A DNA stretch of 64,000 nt from UBA11740 sp035635855 (GCA_035635855.1 DASQAF010000040.1:410060-474059); one strand, 5' to 3'; shown: positions 18,707-27,645, numbered from the stretch's first letter. Notes: a model not told the origin generated them from the letters alone. Translations and numbers: made by a program.

Positions 18707-18928
18707 GTGGCACTGGTTATCTACACCAAGCCTGGTTGTCCCTATTGCCAACAGGCGCGCGATTACTACGATTCAAAAGGCATCGCTTACACCGATTACG
18801 ACGCGCAGAACGACCGCGCGCGGCGCGCCGAGATGTTCAGGTTTTCTGGTGACGATCCGACCGTTCCCTGCATTGTCGAAAACGGAAAGCTGGTGCAATC
18901 AGGGTGGGGCGATCCGCTTCGTGGTTGA
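18707..18928 (+). CDS. Glutaredoxin-like thiol oxidoreductase
   Basis: A 73-residue thioredoxin-fold protein. The CPYC active site lies in IYTKPGCPYCQQA (Cys10 and Cys13), the cis-Pro in DPTVPCIVENG, and a closing GWGDP. It reduces disulfides or glutathione-type mixed disulfides in the cytoplasm. Translation signals are striking: GGAGGTGATC at 18691-18700 is a 10-base match to the 16S anti-Shine-Dalgarno and sits 6 bases before GTG 18707. That makes GTG 18707 a better start than the overlapping GTG at 18695. It precedes oligopeptidase B by about 100 bp. Confidence 0.85.
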   Translation: MALVIYTKPGCPYCQQARDYYDSKGIAYTDYDAQNDRARRAEMFRFSGDDPTVPCIVENGKLVQSGWGDPLRG

Positions 18929-19028
18929 ACGGTGCATGATTGACGGGCCGTGGGCTTCGTCGAACAGAAACTTTCACGCTTCCGCTTCCGTAATCAGACC
19001 CGGGTTTGATTCTCGCCAGGAGGTTCGC

Positions 19029-21158
19029 ATGAAACTGCACAGATTACTGCTCGCTTCGCTTTTCTCAATTTCAATGATTGCCTTTGTTAACGTCATGGCC
19101 CAGGATGGAAATAAATCGTCTATGTTCCAACCCCCGGTAACGGAAAAGAAACCAAAGATTACTGAGATCAACGGCGACCGGCTGGTCGACAATTATTTCT
19201 GGTTGCGCGAGAAGTCCAATCCCGCGGTGATCGCGCACCTCGAAGCCGAGAACGCTTACACCGCCGCCGTGATGAAGCCGACCGAGGGCTTGCAGGACCG
19301 GCTCTACAAGGAAATTCTCAGCCACATCAAACAGACCGACACCAATGTGCCGTATCGTTGGGGCGATTACTTCTACTATTCGCGTACGGTCGAAGGCCAG
19401 CAGTATCCGATCTTCTGTCGCAAGCACGGAAACCTGAATGCGCCTGAGCAGATTCTGCTCGACCTCAATGAACTGGCGAAAGGTCAAAAGTTCATGTCAG
19501 TCGGCTCGTTTGTGCCCAGCGATGACGGCCACCTGCTGGCGTATTCAACCGACAACACCGGCTACCGTCAGTACACACTGCACATTAAGAACCTGAGCAC
19601 CGGCGAACTTTTGCCGGAGCGTATCGAGCGCGTCGATAACGTGACCTGGACCACCGACAACAAGACCATCTTTTATGTGACGGAAGACGCGGTGACCAAG
19701 CGCAACGACAAATTCTTCCGGCACGTCCTGGGAAGTGACAAGTACGACCTGGTTTATGAAGAGAAAGACGAGCTGTTCGACATCGGCGCCGCCCGATCCA
19801 GAGATAAAGCCCTGATCATGTTGGGCGCGTTCAGCAAGACCTCAACCGAGTTCCGTTACATTCCGGCTGACAATCCGAATGCCGAATGGAAGATCGTTTT
19901 GCCGCGCCAGGCCGATCATGAGTACGATATCGATCATCGTGGTAACCTTTTCTACATTCGTACGAACAAGGGTGCGAAAAACTTTCGCGTAGTCACCGCG
20001 CCTGTTTCCGATCCGGCGGAAAAGAACTGGAAAGAGTTTGTAGCTCACCGGCCCGCCGTGAAGATCGACGGCGTCGATCTATTCGCCGATCATGCAGTCC
20101 TGACTGAATGGGAAAACGGTCTGGAACAAATCGAGATTGTTAACTTCAAAAACAACCAGCGTCATCGGATCGTCTTTCCGGAGCCGGTGTACGCTTCCGG
20201 GCTGGGCGCGAATCGTGAATTCAACACGACCGTGCTGCGCTACAACTATCAGTCGCTGGTCACGCCTGGCTCTGTCTTTGATTACGACATGAACACGCGC
20301 AGGGCCACTCTAATGAAGCAGACCGAAGTGCCGGGTGGATTTGATAAAGCGAACTACAAATCTGAGCGCCTGTTTGCCACCGCCGCAGACGGAACGAAGA
20401 TCCCGATGTCTGTGGTTTATCGACAGGGTACAAAGCTGGACGGTTCGGCGCCGATGCTGCTTTACGCCTATGGCTCGTATGGCATTCCCATCTCGCCGGG
20501 CTTTTCAGCCGGCCGCCTGGCGCTGCTCGATCGTGGTGTGATCTATGTCATTGCACACATTCGCGGCGGTGGAGAGTTGGGCGAGCCCTGGCGCGACGCT
20601 GGGCGCATGATGAAAAAGATGAATACTTTTACGGATTTCATCGCCTGCGCCGAGCATCTGGTCAAGCAGAAATACACCTCCAGCGATCGTTTGGTGATTC
20701 AGGGCGGCAGCGCCGGCGGTTTGTTGATGGGCGCGGTTACGAACATGCGGCCCGATCTTTTCAAAGCCGTCGTGGCGCAGGTGCCGTTCGTGGATGTGCT
20801 CAACACGATGCTGGATGCGTCATTGCCTTTGACGACCAGCGAATACATCGAATGGGGCAATCCCAACGAAAAAGCTGCCTACGAATACATGAAGCAGTAT
20901 TCGCCTTATGACAATGTCGCGAAGAAGAATTATCCGGCAATGCTCGTCAAGGTTTCGCTGAACGACAGCCAGGTTCCCTATTGGGAAGGCACAAAGTTCG
21001 TAGCCAAGATTCGCGAGCTGAAGACCGATCACAATCCGCTGCTGCTGAAAGTGAACATGGGCGCGGGACATGGCGGCGCCTCGGGGCGCTATGACGCAAT
21101 TCACGAAACCGCGTTCGATTACGCGTTCATGCTCTGGCAAATGGGCAAGACGAATTAG
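19029..21158 (+). CDS. ptrB: Oligopeptidase B-like S9A serine peptidase, exported
   Basis: A 709-residue prolyl-oligopeptidase-family enzyme. N-terminal signal (RLLLASLFSISMIAFVNVMA), then a seven-bladed propeller and an alpha/beta hydrolase domain. Catalytic Ser561 in QGGSAGG, catalytic His681 in GAGHGGASG, with the Asp between them in SLNDSQVPYWE. TTSEYIEWGNP and AHIRGGGELG are typical of oligopeptidase B, which cleaves after basic residues in short peptides. E. coli PtrB is cytoplasmic and about 686 residues; this one carries a signal and is probably periplasmic. CCAGGAGG fixes ATG 19029. Confidence 0.9.
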   Translation: MKLHRLLLASLFSISMIAFVNVMAQDGNKSSMFQPPVTEKKPKITEINGDRLVDNYFWLREKSNPAVIAHLEAENAYTAAVMKPTEGLQDRLYKEILSHIKQTDTNVPYRWGDYFYYSRTVEGQQYPIFCRKHGNLNAPEQILLDLNELAKGQKFMSVGSFVPSDDGHLLAYSTDNTGYRQYTLHIKNLSTGELLPERIERVDNVTWTTDNKTIFYVTEDAVTKRNDKFFRHVLGSDKYDLVYEEKDELFDIGAARSRDKALIMLGAFSKTSTEFRYIPADNPNAEWKIVLPRQADHEYDIDHRGNLFYIRTNKGAKNFRVVTAPVSDPAEKNWKEFVAHRPAVKIDGVDLFADHAVLTEWENGLEQIEIVNFKNNQRHRIVFPEPVYASGLGANREFNTTVLRYNYQSLVTPGSVFDYDMNTRRATLMKQTEVPGGFDKANYKSERLFATAADGTKIPMSVVYRQGTKLDGSAPMLLYAYGSYGIPISPGFSAGRLALLDRGVIYVIAHIRGGGELGEPWRDAGRMMKKMNTFTDFIACAEHLVKQKYTSSDRLVIQGGSAGGLLMGAVTNMRPDLFKAVVAQVPFVDVLNTMLDASLPLTTSEYIEWGNPNEKAAYEYMKQYSPYDNVAKKNYPAMLVKVSLNDSQVPYWEGTKFVAKIRELKTDHNPLLLKVNMGAGHGGASGRYDAIHETAFDYAFMLWQMGKTN

Positions 21159-21166
21159 AGAGCTTC

Positions 21167-21246
21167 GACAGGATTAACCGGATTTACAAGATAGGCATTA
21201 AGAAGTTAACTGCTTCATTAATCCTGTAAATCTTGTGAATCCTGTC
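21167..21246. repeat. Inverted repeat of the AATCCTGT family
   Basis: The left arm 21167-21192 (GACAGGATTAACCGGATTTA and on) and right arm 21221-21246 are imperfect reverse complements built from GACAGGATT and ATTTACAAGAT blocks. They lie between the oligopeptidase stop and the cupin start and could form a cruciform or terminate transcription. Confidence 0.7.
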
Positions 21247-21266
21247 AATATCTCAAGTAGGACGCG

Positions 21267-21638
21267 ATGCATAAGATCAATCTCGCCGAGAAGCTTTCGC
21301 TGATCAAGGACCACTGGAATCCGCGTATCATCGGTGAGCTCAACGGGCAGCACCTCAAGCTGGTAAAGTTTCAGGGACCGTTTACCTGGCATCACCATGA
21401 GAACGAAGACGAAATGTTTTTCGTGGTGAAAGGAAGATTTCGGATGGACTATCGCACAGACGACGGCGCACACGAAGAATGGGTTGAAGCCGGCGAGTTT
21501 ATCGTCGTGCCGCGCGGTGTCGAGCACCGGCCCTTTGCTGAGGAAGAGGCAGAGGTTCTTTTGTTCGAACCCGCCTCGACATTGAACACCGGCAACGTCG
21601 AAAATGAATTCACCAGAAAGAATCTCCAGCAAATGTAG
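21267..21638 (+). CDS. Cupin-domain protein
   Basis: A 123-residue single-domain cupin. Metal motif 1 is WHHHENEDEMFFVVKGRFRM (two or three His plus Glu), and motif 2 is GEFIVVPRGVEHRPFAEEE with the last His. The family includes dioxygenases, isomerases and sugar-binding sensors; nothing here discriminates. ATG 21267 follows AGGA. The gene 12 bp downstream is probably cotranscribed. Confidence 0.88.
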   Translation: MHKINLAEKLSLIKDHWNPRIIGELNGQHLKLVKFQGPFTWHHHENEDEMFFVVKGRFRMDYRTDDGAHEEWVEAGEFIVVPRGVEHRPFAEEEAEVLLFEPASTLNTGNVENEFTRKNLQQM

Positions 21639-21650
21639 GAGCGCCGACCA

Positions 21651-22088
21651 ATGGCCAACGAAGCACCATCAGTTGCCGATCTATTTCGCCGCGCACAGGC
21701 GATTCGGCGCGAGAGTCCCCAAACGGCTTACAAAGATGTGGCCAAGCAGTTGGTGCGTGAATACTCAGGCACTGCGTTCCCGCCGACTTACAATCTGACG
21801 ATTCCGGAACAGGACGCGCGCGCGCCTGAGGAAGACTGGACAGCCGGACTGCCGCTGGTTTTGCGCGGCATTCAGCAAAAGGATTGGAACGACGTAGCAC
21901 AGGGAATCGTACTGTCGTTGGAGCAAACTGAGAATTATGAACGGCAGCGGGGCCCCGAAGGCACCCGCGACAAATGGCACGATCGTTCGAAAGGCGTCGA
22001 GGAAGCTACCGCCAAAGGCATCGGCAAATGGATGCCGGAGGAGCTGATGAAAATGGCAGAGCGGAAATCGCCGAAGCGCGAGGGCTAG
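21651..22088 (+). CDS. Conserved small protein of unknown function
   Basis: A 145-residue soluble protein without signal or membrane segments. Predicted mostly helical; it contains ESPQTAYKDVAKQLVREYSG, a Pro-rich middle (FPPTYNLTIPEQ) and a charged Lys/Glu C-terminus. I do not recognise the family. AGGAG at 8-9 bases before ATG 21651 and the 12-bp gap to the cupin gene support a real two-gene unit. Confidence 0.6.
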   Translation: MANEAPSVADLFRRAQAIRRESPQTAYKDVAKQLVREYSGTAFPPTYNLTIPEQDARAPEEDWTAGLPLVLRGIQQKDWNDVAQGIVLSLEQTENYERQRGPEGTRDKWHDRSKGVEEATAKGIGKWMPEELMKMAERKSPKREG

Positions 22089-22176
22089 CACCTAAGAAGT
22101 GTAATTTTCCGCGAACTCTCGACTCGCCGATGCAAGCGCGCAACTCTTGTTGTGTTGGCAAAGGGAAAGCCTTAAC

Positions 22177-22239
22177 GATCCACGAAACCACACGAAACAA
22201 CGCGAACCTTTAGGGAGGCTTCGTGTGATTTCGTGGATC
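22177..22239. repeat. Inverted repeat GATCCACGAAA
   Basis: Arms 22177-22196 (GATCCACGAAACCACACGAA) and 22220-22239 are reverse complements with one mismatch over 20 bp, separated by 23 bp. The element lies in the 209-bp gap before the cyclic-nucleotide-binding gene. It is built like the other paired palindromes of this window but has its own sequence. Confidence 0.8.
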
Positions 22240-22297
22240 GGCTTTAGTTTTTCGCACGCGACTGTGCCCGCTGTGACGAAAGAGGAGCCCCAAACCT

Positions 22298-22780
22298 ATG
22301 AGCGAACAATATGCTGAACTGATTACCGGCTTCCCTTTGTTTCAGGGATTTACGGTTCACGGAACCAAGCGTCTGCTCGACGCCGGTGAAATCAAAGAGC
22401 ATGCGGCGGGCAGCATTCTGCTGAAAGAAGGCGACAACGCGACTTTTGTCCTGCTCGTGTTGACCGGCAAACTCGAGGTTTTTGTCGAGCGGGATGAAAA
22501 GGATCTGGTCCTCACCCAAACGAAACCAGGAAGTATTCTGGGCGAGTTGGCGGTGCTCTGCGGCATTCCGCGATCGGCTTCGGTGCGGGCCAAAGAAAGC
22601 TCGACCGTCTTGCAGTGGAGTGACGACGCGTTTCGCCGGCTGCTGCTTCGTGACCCTTCGCTGTCACAAAGAATCTTTCGCGAAGCCCTGCGGACGCTGG
22701 TCGAAAAAGAACGATCGCTGATCGACTCGTTCATCGACGCTCAGGACGAGGCAGACAAATCCTATTCTGCGGACACCTGA
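22298..22780 (+). CDS. Cyclic nucleotide-binding domain protein
   Basis: A 160-residue protein that is essentially one cNMP-binding beta-roll. Hydrophobic entry FPLFQGFTVHGTKRLL, glycine turns EIKEHAAGSILLKEGD and LVLTGKLEVFVE, and a phosphate-binding cassette GELAVLCGIPRSASVRA. There is no helix-turn-helix, so it is not a CRP-type regulator. A charged helix about residues 125-155 ends the chain. It may be a regulatory subunit for an unlinked partner. AGAGGAG precedes ATG 22298. Confidence 0.88.
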   Translation: MSEQYAELITGFPLFQGFTVHGTKRLLDAGEIKEHAAGSILLKEGDNATFVLLVLTGKLEVFVERDEKDLVLTQTKPGSILGELAVLCGIPRSASVRAKESSTVLQWSDDAFRRLLLRDPSLSQRIFREALRTLVEKERSLIDSFIDAQDEADKSYSADT

Positions 22781-22805
22781 TCAGAGGCATAGTTCGGAGT
22801 TTATG

Positions 22806-23021
22806 ATGGCGATATCCAAAGGCAAGAGTGACAGTGGACAAGGCGGAAAGCGTGGCCATTCAAACATGGACCACTGGGAATTTACGGAAGAGATTAAGCG
22901 GGCGGCAAAGGAGCGAAGACGACTCGCGGCCAAGACTGAAATCAAACTCGGCAGAATTGAATTTGAGCGTGAACATCGAGCGAGCGATTCCCGGCCATCC
23001 TTGCAGGATGAATTCTCTTAA
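22806..23021 (+). CDS. Small basic conserved protein
   Basis: A 71-residue protein, highly charged. The core GGKRGHSNMDHWEFTEEIKR looks conserved: I recall short bacterial proteins with a GKRGHSNM.HW motif, of unknown function. The remainder is an amphipathic Lys/Arg/Glu helix. Two consecutive ATGs exist; 22806 has GGAG at a 6-base spacing and is preferred to 22803. Confidence 0.55.
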   Translation: MAISKGKSDSGQGGKRGHSNMDHWEFTEEIKRAAKERRRLAAKTEIKLGRIEFEREHRASDSRPSLQDEFS

Positions 23022-23074
23022 CGTCAATCGAAGACCCTGAGTAACCAATTCAGCAAGCAAAGGAACCCAGAAAA

Positions 23075-23683
23075 ATGGTGAACCCGGTCAAGGCCCGAAA
23101 GTTTCGGACACTCCTGGCGAAGATTGTCTGTCCGTCTTTGTTATTCGCCAGCTCGGTGTATCCAGGACAAAATCCTCGACCCCCAGTCAACTACGCCGAC
23201 TTCGGCGCCTGCCCTTTCGAATGCTGTACTTACCGGCGTTGGAGCGTCGTCAAGGATACAGTGCTTTATAAGTCACGCTCCGAAAACTCAGGCGCGGCGT
23301 TTCGCGTGAGAAAGGGTGAACACGTGATTGGCTTGACCGGTGTCGTGATCACTTTGAAGCCGGGCAAGGCCGTAGTTAGGAAAGCGACAACAATTGGAAT
23401 GGACAAGCGCAAGACTAAGGTGAAACCCGGCGACGTTCTCTACCTGCTACATTACGAAGGCGAAGGCATCTACAAGATTTGGTTCAACGGCAAGATTTAC
23501 GAAAATGAAATGCCGACGTCTCCCGACTTGATTAGCAAAAAGCCAACAGGAAAAAGGCAGGAAAACATAGAAGTATTGAATGAACCTGAAACTGTTTGGT
23601 GGGTCAAGGTTAAGAACAGCCGAAACCAAATTGGTTGGAGCAAACAGGACCAGAACTTTGGTGACATGGACGCCTGTGGTTGA
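23075..23683 (+). CDS. Exported protein of unknown function, SH3-like
   Basis: A 202-residue protein with a Lys/Arg-rich N-terminus and hydrophobic segment (LAKIVCPSLLFASSVYPGQ) consistent with export. The mature part has FGACPFECCTYRRW (possible disulfides) and a beta-rich stretch with VWWVKVKNSRNQIGWSKQ, which resembles the end of a bacterial SH3 domain. The substrate or partner is unknown. AAAGGAA precedes the ATG at an acceptable distance. Confidence 0.65.
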   Translation: MVNPVKARKFRTLLAKIVCPSLLFASSVYPGQNPRPPVNYADFGACPFECCTYRRWSVVKDTVLYKSRSENSGAAFRVRKGEHVIGLTGVVITLKPGKAVVRKATTIGMDKRKTKVKPGDVLYLLHYEGEGIYKIWFNGKIYENEMPTSPDLISKKPTGKRQENIEVLNEPETVWWVKVKNSRNQIGWSKQDQNFGDMDACG

Positions 23684-23716
23684 ATTTGATCGAATTCAGG
23701 AACTAGTTTTTCAAAA

Positions 23717-24400
23717 ATGAGTTTTCTTAACAGCCTAATCAAAGACCCTAAATATCAAACCAACGATCCGCGCCAGCCGGATGAAATCGGCGATCCTGAA
23801 ATCATCATTAGTCCCGACACGCGGCGCGAACAGCGAATCCCGCCGGGGCAGTCAAGGACCAGGAAGTGGCCGGTGCTTGACGCGCATGGTGCGCCGGAAA
23901 TCGACCTCGCCAACTGGAGGTTCGAAATCGACGGTCTGGTCGAGCGGAATCCAAGCTTCTCGTTGGACGAGTTCATGCAGCTTCCCGCGGTGAAGGTCTA
24001 TGCCGACTTTCATTGCGTCACGCGCTGGTCGCGGCTGGACAATGTCTGGACCGGAGTCTCGACGCGCGAAATTGCCAGACTCGCCGGCGTCAAGCCGGAG
24101 GCGAAGTTCGTGCTGGCTCTGGCTTATGACTATGGTTGGACCGCGAACGTTCCCATCGAATACTTTCTGAAAGAGGATTCCCTGTTTGCTTACGCGCATG
24201 ATGGCGGTCCAATTCCGACCGAACACGGCGGGCCGGTGCGTCTGATCATTCCGCAGCTCTACGCCTGGAAATCCGCGAAGTGGGTAAAGGGCGTGCGCTT
24301 TCTGGCCGAAGACCAGGCAGGCTTCTGGGAAGAAGGCGGCTACCATATGCGCGGCAATCCGTGGACGAGTGATGATGGGGAACGGTTTCGCTGGTCATGA
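23717..24400 (+). CDS. Sulfite-oxidase-like molybdopterin oxidoreductase
   Basis: A 227-residue protein of the sulfite oxidase/YedY molybdenum-cofactor fold. The Mo-ligating Cys100 lies in YADFHCVTRWSRLDNVWTG. Further signatures are LALAYDYGWTANVPIEYFL, EHGGPVRLIIPQLYAWKSAKW and the GFWEEGGYHMRGNPW ending. The chain is short, lacks a Tat signal and a dimerisation domain, and belongs to the cytoplasmic sulfite-oxidase-like group of unknown substrate. Only a weak ribosome-binding site (CAGGAA) is seen. A long inverted repeat follows immediately. Confidence 0.88.
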   Translation: MSFLNSLIKDPKYQTNDPRQPDEIGDPEIIISPDTRREQRIPPGQSRTRKWPVLDAHGAPEIDLANWRFEIDGLVERNPSFSLDEFMQLPAVKVYADFHCVTRWSRLDNVWTGVSTREIARLAGVKPEAKFVLALAYDYGWTANVPIEYFLKEDSLFAYAHDGGPIPTEHGGPVRLIIPQLYAWKSAKWVKGVRFLAEDQAGFWEEGGYHMRGNPWTSDDGERFRWS

Positions 24401-24533
24401 TTATCCGCAGATTACGCAGATTCCACAGAGAACGCGACTCAAGAACCGTCATACGGAATGATTAGTCCGCTTAAGGCGTTGCCATTTTCTATCTTGAATC
24501 TGCGAAATCTGCGTAATCTGCGGATGTGAAATC
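24401..24533. repeat. Long inverted repeat CCGCAGATTACGCAGATT
   Basis: The arms 24403-24422 (ATCCGCAGATTACGCAGATT) and 24506-24525 are perfect reverse complements over 20 bp, 83 bp apart. The element fills the whole gap between two genes: it begins at the stop codon of the upstream gene and ends 8 bp before the GTG start of the Nudix-MBL gene. Related arms flank the GxxExxY gene and the 50.2-kb gap. Confidence 0.85.
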
Positions 24534-26072
24534 GTGGCTGAATCTCCAATACCCAAAGACGCGGCCGCCGTCATTCTGCTTCGTCCTAATACTGATCCAA
24601 ACAATCCTGAAGTCTTCTGGGTGAAGCGCAGCACGAAGCTCGCTTTTCTCGGCGGCTTTCAAGCGTTTCCCGGGGGCCAGCGAGAAGCCAGCGACGCCGA
24701 CGTTCCGGTTAACAACTGTGACGATGCAGAGCGAGCCGCGATGATCAGTTGCGCCGCCCGCGAGATATTTGAAGAAGTCGGCGTGCTGCTGGCCCGCGGT
24801 GCTGAAACGTTGACGGTCGGCCAACGTGCTTCGCTGCTCGACGATTTGGAATCAAAGCGAATGTCCTGGCCCGAACTACTTCAGCATTACGGCTTGCAGC
24901 TTGACGCGTCTGATTTCACCTTTGTCGGTCGTTGGGTGACTCCGCCCTTTGCACCGAGACGATTTGATACATGGTTTTTTCTGGTCAACTGCCCGCCAAA
25001 GCAGGAACCTCGCGTCACGGAAGATTCGGAACTGGAAAGCGGCGAATGGATTGCCGCCGGCGAAGCCTATGCGAAATGGAGGCGAAGTCAGGTGATCGTT
25101 GTGCCGCCCGTGCTACACGCGCTGAAGACGTTAGCCGGCGGCCTCACCAACGATCTGGTAGAGCGCTTTCTTTCCATTCCGCAAGCGCGTCGTGAACCAA
25201 CGCGGCGGATCGAATTTCTTCCGCACTACCTTTGCTTTCCGGTACGCACACCGACCAAACCGCCAGCAACACATACGAACTGTTATCTGATTTACAGCTC
25301 AAGCGAAATTCTGGTGATCGATCCAGGATCTCCCTACGAAGATGAACAGCAGGCCCTGGCCAAATGCGCCGACGATCTAATCGCCGAAGGACGAATAGTG
25401 CGGGAAATCATTCTGACGCACGCTCATCCGGACCACGTCGCCGGCGTTGATGCTCTCAACGATCACCTGGCGACGGCGAAGGGCGCGCGCGTTCTCGTCG
25501 CAGCGCATCGTTTGACTGCGGACTCTCTGGGAAATCAGCTCAGTATCGATCGATGGATAGAAGATGGTGAGGTACTGGAACTGAAGGGCGAGCCTGAGAT
25601 CAAACTGCGCGCGATGTTCACGCCCGGACATGCTCGCGGACATCTCTGCTTTTACGATGAACGAACAGGCGCGCTGATTTCCGGTGACAACATTGTCGGC
25701 TTCGGCTCGGTCCTGATCGACCCGGCGGACGGAAACATGCGCGACTATCTGGACTCGCTCGAGAGAATGCGAGCGCTGCCGAATCTCTCTGTCCTGTTCG
25801 GCGGACATGGTCCGGCGGTCGCTAATCCTTACGAGAAGATCGACGAGTACATCTCTCATCGCCGGCAACGCGAAGAATTGATCCTGGCGGCCGTGCGTGA
25901 AGGTGCTTCGAGTCCAAAAGAGATCGTCACGCGCGCCTACCTCGACGTTTCTCCCAAAGCGCATGCTATGGCTGAACGGGCGGTGCTTGCTCACCTGGAA
26001 AAACTAGCAGCGGATGGACTAGTCTCCCAGGGCCCCACCGGCGTATATCGCGCGAAAAACTCAGAGCCTTAA
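24534..26072 (+). CDS. Nudix hydrolase - metallo-beta-lactamase fusion
   Basis: A 512-residue two-enzyme protein. Residues about 8-215 form a NUDT7/8/19-like Nudix domain: FPGGQREASD, a spacer of about 20 residues, then the REIFEEVGVLL helix (CoA or nucleotide pyrophosphohydrolase type). Residues about 235-430 form an MBL-fold domain: THAHPDHVAG, a later His in TPGHARGHLCFY, SGDNIVG and the final FGGHG. Residues 440-510 form a winged helix like that of LACTB2. GTG 24534 is the natural start, but no Shine-Dalgarno is visible because the upstream bases belong to a repeat. It suggests coupled processing of one metabolite, for example a CoA derivative and its thioester; the substrate is inference. 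Confidence 0.88.
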   Translation: MAESPIPKDAAAVILLRPNTDPNNPEVFWVKRSTKLAFLGGFQAFPGGQREASDADVPVNNCDDAERAAMISCAAREIFEEVGVLLARGAETLTVGQRASLLDDLESKRMSWPELLQHYGLQLDASDFTFVGRWVTPPFAPRRFDTWFFLVNCPPKQEPRVTEDSELESGEWIAAGEAYAKWRRSQVIVVPPVLHALKTLAGGLTNDLVERFLSIPQARREPTRRIEFLPHYLCFPVRTPTKPPATHTNCYLIYSSSEILVIDPGSPYEDEQQALAKCADDLIAEGRIVREIILTHAHPDHVAGVDALNDHLATAKGARVLVAAHRLTADSLGNQLSIDRWIEDGEVLELKGEPEIKLRAMFTPGHARGHLCFYDERTGALISGDNIVGFGSVLIDPADGNMRDYLDSLERMRALPNLSVLFGGHGPAVANPYEKIDEYISHRRQREELILAAVREGASSPKEIVTRAYLDVSPKAHAMAERAVLAHLEKLAADGLVSQGPTGVYRAKNSEP

Positions 26073-26171
26073 ACGCAGAGGACGCGGAGCATTTCGCAAA
26101 GGTACGCAGAGGAAATCCTCAGAGTGCTTCGCTTTTCGCCCTTTGCGCTCTTTACGGTTAGAATCTTGTAC

Positions 26172-27641
26172 ATGGAACGAGCACGGACTTTAGGCGAACT
26201 CAAAGAGAGTGGTTACAGGCGCGTCTCAGTCAAAGACGAGCTGCGCGCAAATCTGGTTCGCAAACTGCGTGAAGGCGAGAAACTTTTTCCGGGCATCGTC
26301 GGCTATGATGAATCGGTCATTCCGCAATTAGTGAACGCGATTTTGTCGCGTCATAACCTGATCTTGCTTGGCCTGCGTGGCCAGGCCAAGAGCCGCATCA
26401 TTCGCCAACTGACAAGGCTGCTCGACGAAGCAATTCCGATCCTGAAAGGCTCGGAAGTCAACGACGATCCCTTTCATCCGATTAGCGCTTACGGGCGACA
26501 GATGATTGAGTTGCATGGCGACTCAGCCCACATTGATTGGATCGGACGCGACGCGCGCTTTGTCGAGAAACTGGCCACTCCAGACGTGACGATTGCGGAC
26601 ATAATCGGCGATGTCGATCCGATTAAAGCCGCGAAGGGCGGACATCTGTTGAGCGACGAGCTGACGATTCACTACGGCCTGCTGCCGCGAGCGAATCGCG
26701 GGATCTTTGCGATTAATGAGCTGCCCGATCTGGCCGGCAAGATCCAGGTCGGACTCTTTAACATTATGCAGGAAGGTGACGTGCAGATTAAGGGCTATCC
26801 CGTGCGGTTGCCGCTCGATGTGATGCTGGTGTTCTCAGCGAATCCGGAAGACTACACCGCGCGCGGTAAAATTATTTCGCCCTTGAAGGATCGCATCGGC
26901 ACGGAAATCATGACGCACTATCCTAAAGAGATCGAGTTGGGCGTGGAGATCACTCGGCAGGAAGCCTGGACCGCGCGCGACGGCTCCAAAGATCGCCTGC
27001 TGATTACGGACTTCATTCGTGAGACCATCGAGCAGATTGCTTTTGAAGCTCGCGATGATCAGCGCATCGACAAACATTCGGGCGTCTCGCAGCGTCTGCC
27101 GATCACGGTGATGGAGTCGGCGGTTTCAAACGCCGAGCGACGCGCTTTCACGACTGAAGAAGAACAGATCGTCCCACGTATCGCCGACATCTATGCGGCC
27201 ATCCCGTCGATGACGGGTAAAATTGAATTGGAGTACGAAGGTGAACAAATTGGCGCTCATCGAATCGCGAAAGACCTGATCAAGCGCGCCGCCGGCGAGA
27301 TTTTCGAAGGCTATTTCGTCGGCATCGACTTTGCCCACACCGTCGCGTGGTTTGATGATGGAAACAATTTAAGACTGGCGGATTCTGCGTCGGCCGAAGA
27401 GTGCATGCTGCTGCTTGAATCCGCGCCCGAACTGATCGACACGGCTTTGATCCCCTTCGATTTCAAACGCCAGGACAAAGCGCAGACGGTGGCAGCCTGC
27501 GAATTCGTGCTCGAAGGTCTCTACGCCGAAAACAAGATCAGCCGCAACGAAGAAGGCGGCTACACAGCGGTGACCAAGGCAAAGAAGGACCGGCGCGGGA
27601 TGATCTATGATGATTTGACGGAAACGGGAAAATACAGTTAA
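26172..27641 (+). CDS. MoxR-type AAA+ ATPase (magnesium-chelatase-like)
   Basis: A 489-residue AAA+ ATPase. Walker A at LLGLRGQAKSR (Lys73, Ser74) and Walker B-like GIFAINELPDL, in which the usual Asp-Glu reads Asn-Glu. Sensor 1 is VFSANPEDY and the arginine region ISPLKDRIGTEI. A long C-terminal helical part follows. Family members act with VWA-domain partners as chaperones that load or remodel metal enzymes or complexes; the VWA partner is at 28180-29532. The open frame starts at 26124, but homology begins near ATG 26172. No strong ribosome-binding site is visible. Upstream bases 26073-26160 form an imperfect inverted repeat (CGCAGAGG / CCCTTTGCG). Confidence 0.88.
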   Translation: MERARTLGELKESGYRRVSVKDELRANLVRKLREGEKLFPGIVGYDESVIPQLVNAILSRHNLILLGLRGQAKSRIIRQLTRLLDEAIPILKGSEVNDDPFHPISAYGRQMIELHGDSAHIDWIGRDARFVEKLATPDVTIADIIGDVDPIKAAKGGHLLSDELTIHYGLLPRANRGIFAINELPDLAGKIQVGLFNIMQEGDVQIKGYPVRLPLDVMLVFSANPEDYTARGKIISPLKDRIGTEIMTHYPKEIELGVEITRQEAWTARDGSKDRLLITDFIRETIEQIAFEARDDQRIDKHSGVSQRLPITVMESAVSNAERRAFTTEEEQIVPRIADIYAAIPSMTGKIELEYEGEQIGAHRIAKDLIKRAAGEIFEGYFVGIDFAHTVAWFDDGNNLRLADSASAEECMLLLESAPELIDTALIPFDFKRQDKAQTVAACEFVLEGLYAENKISRNEEGGYTAVTKAKKDRRGMIYDDLTETGKYS

Positions 27642-27645
27642 GGAA

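Noticed and set aside
22298..22780. CRP-type transcription factor
   Set aside because: The protein ends after the cyclic-nucleotide domain; no helix-turn-helix follows.
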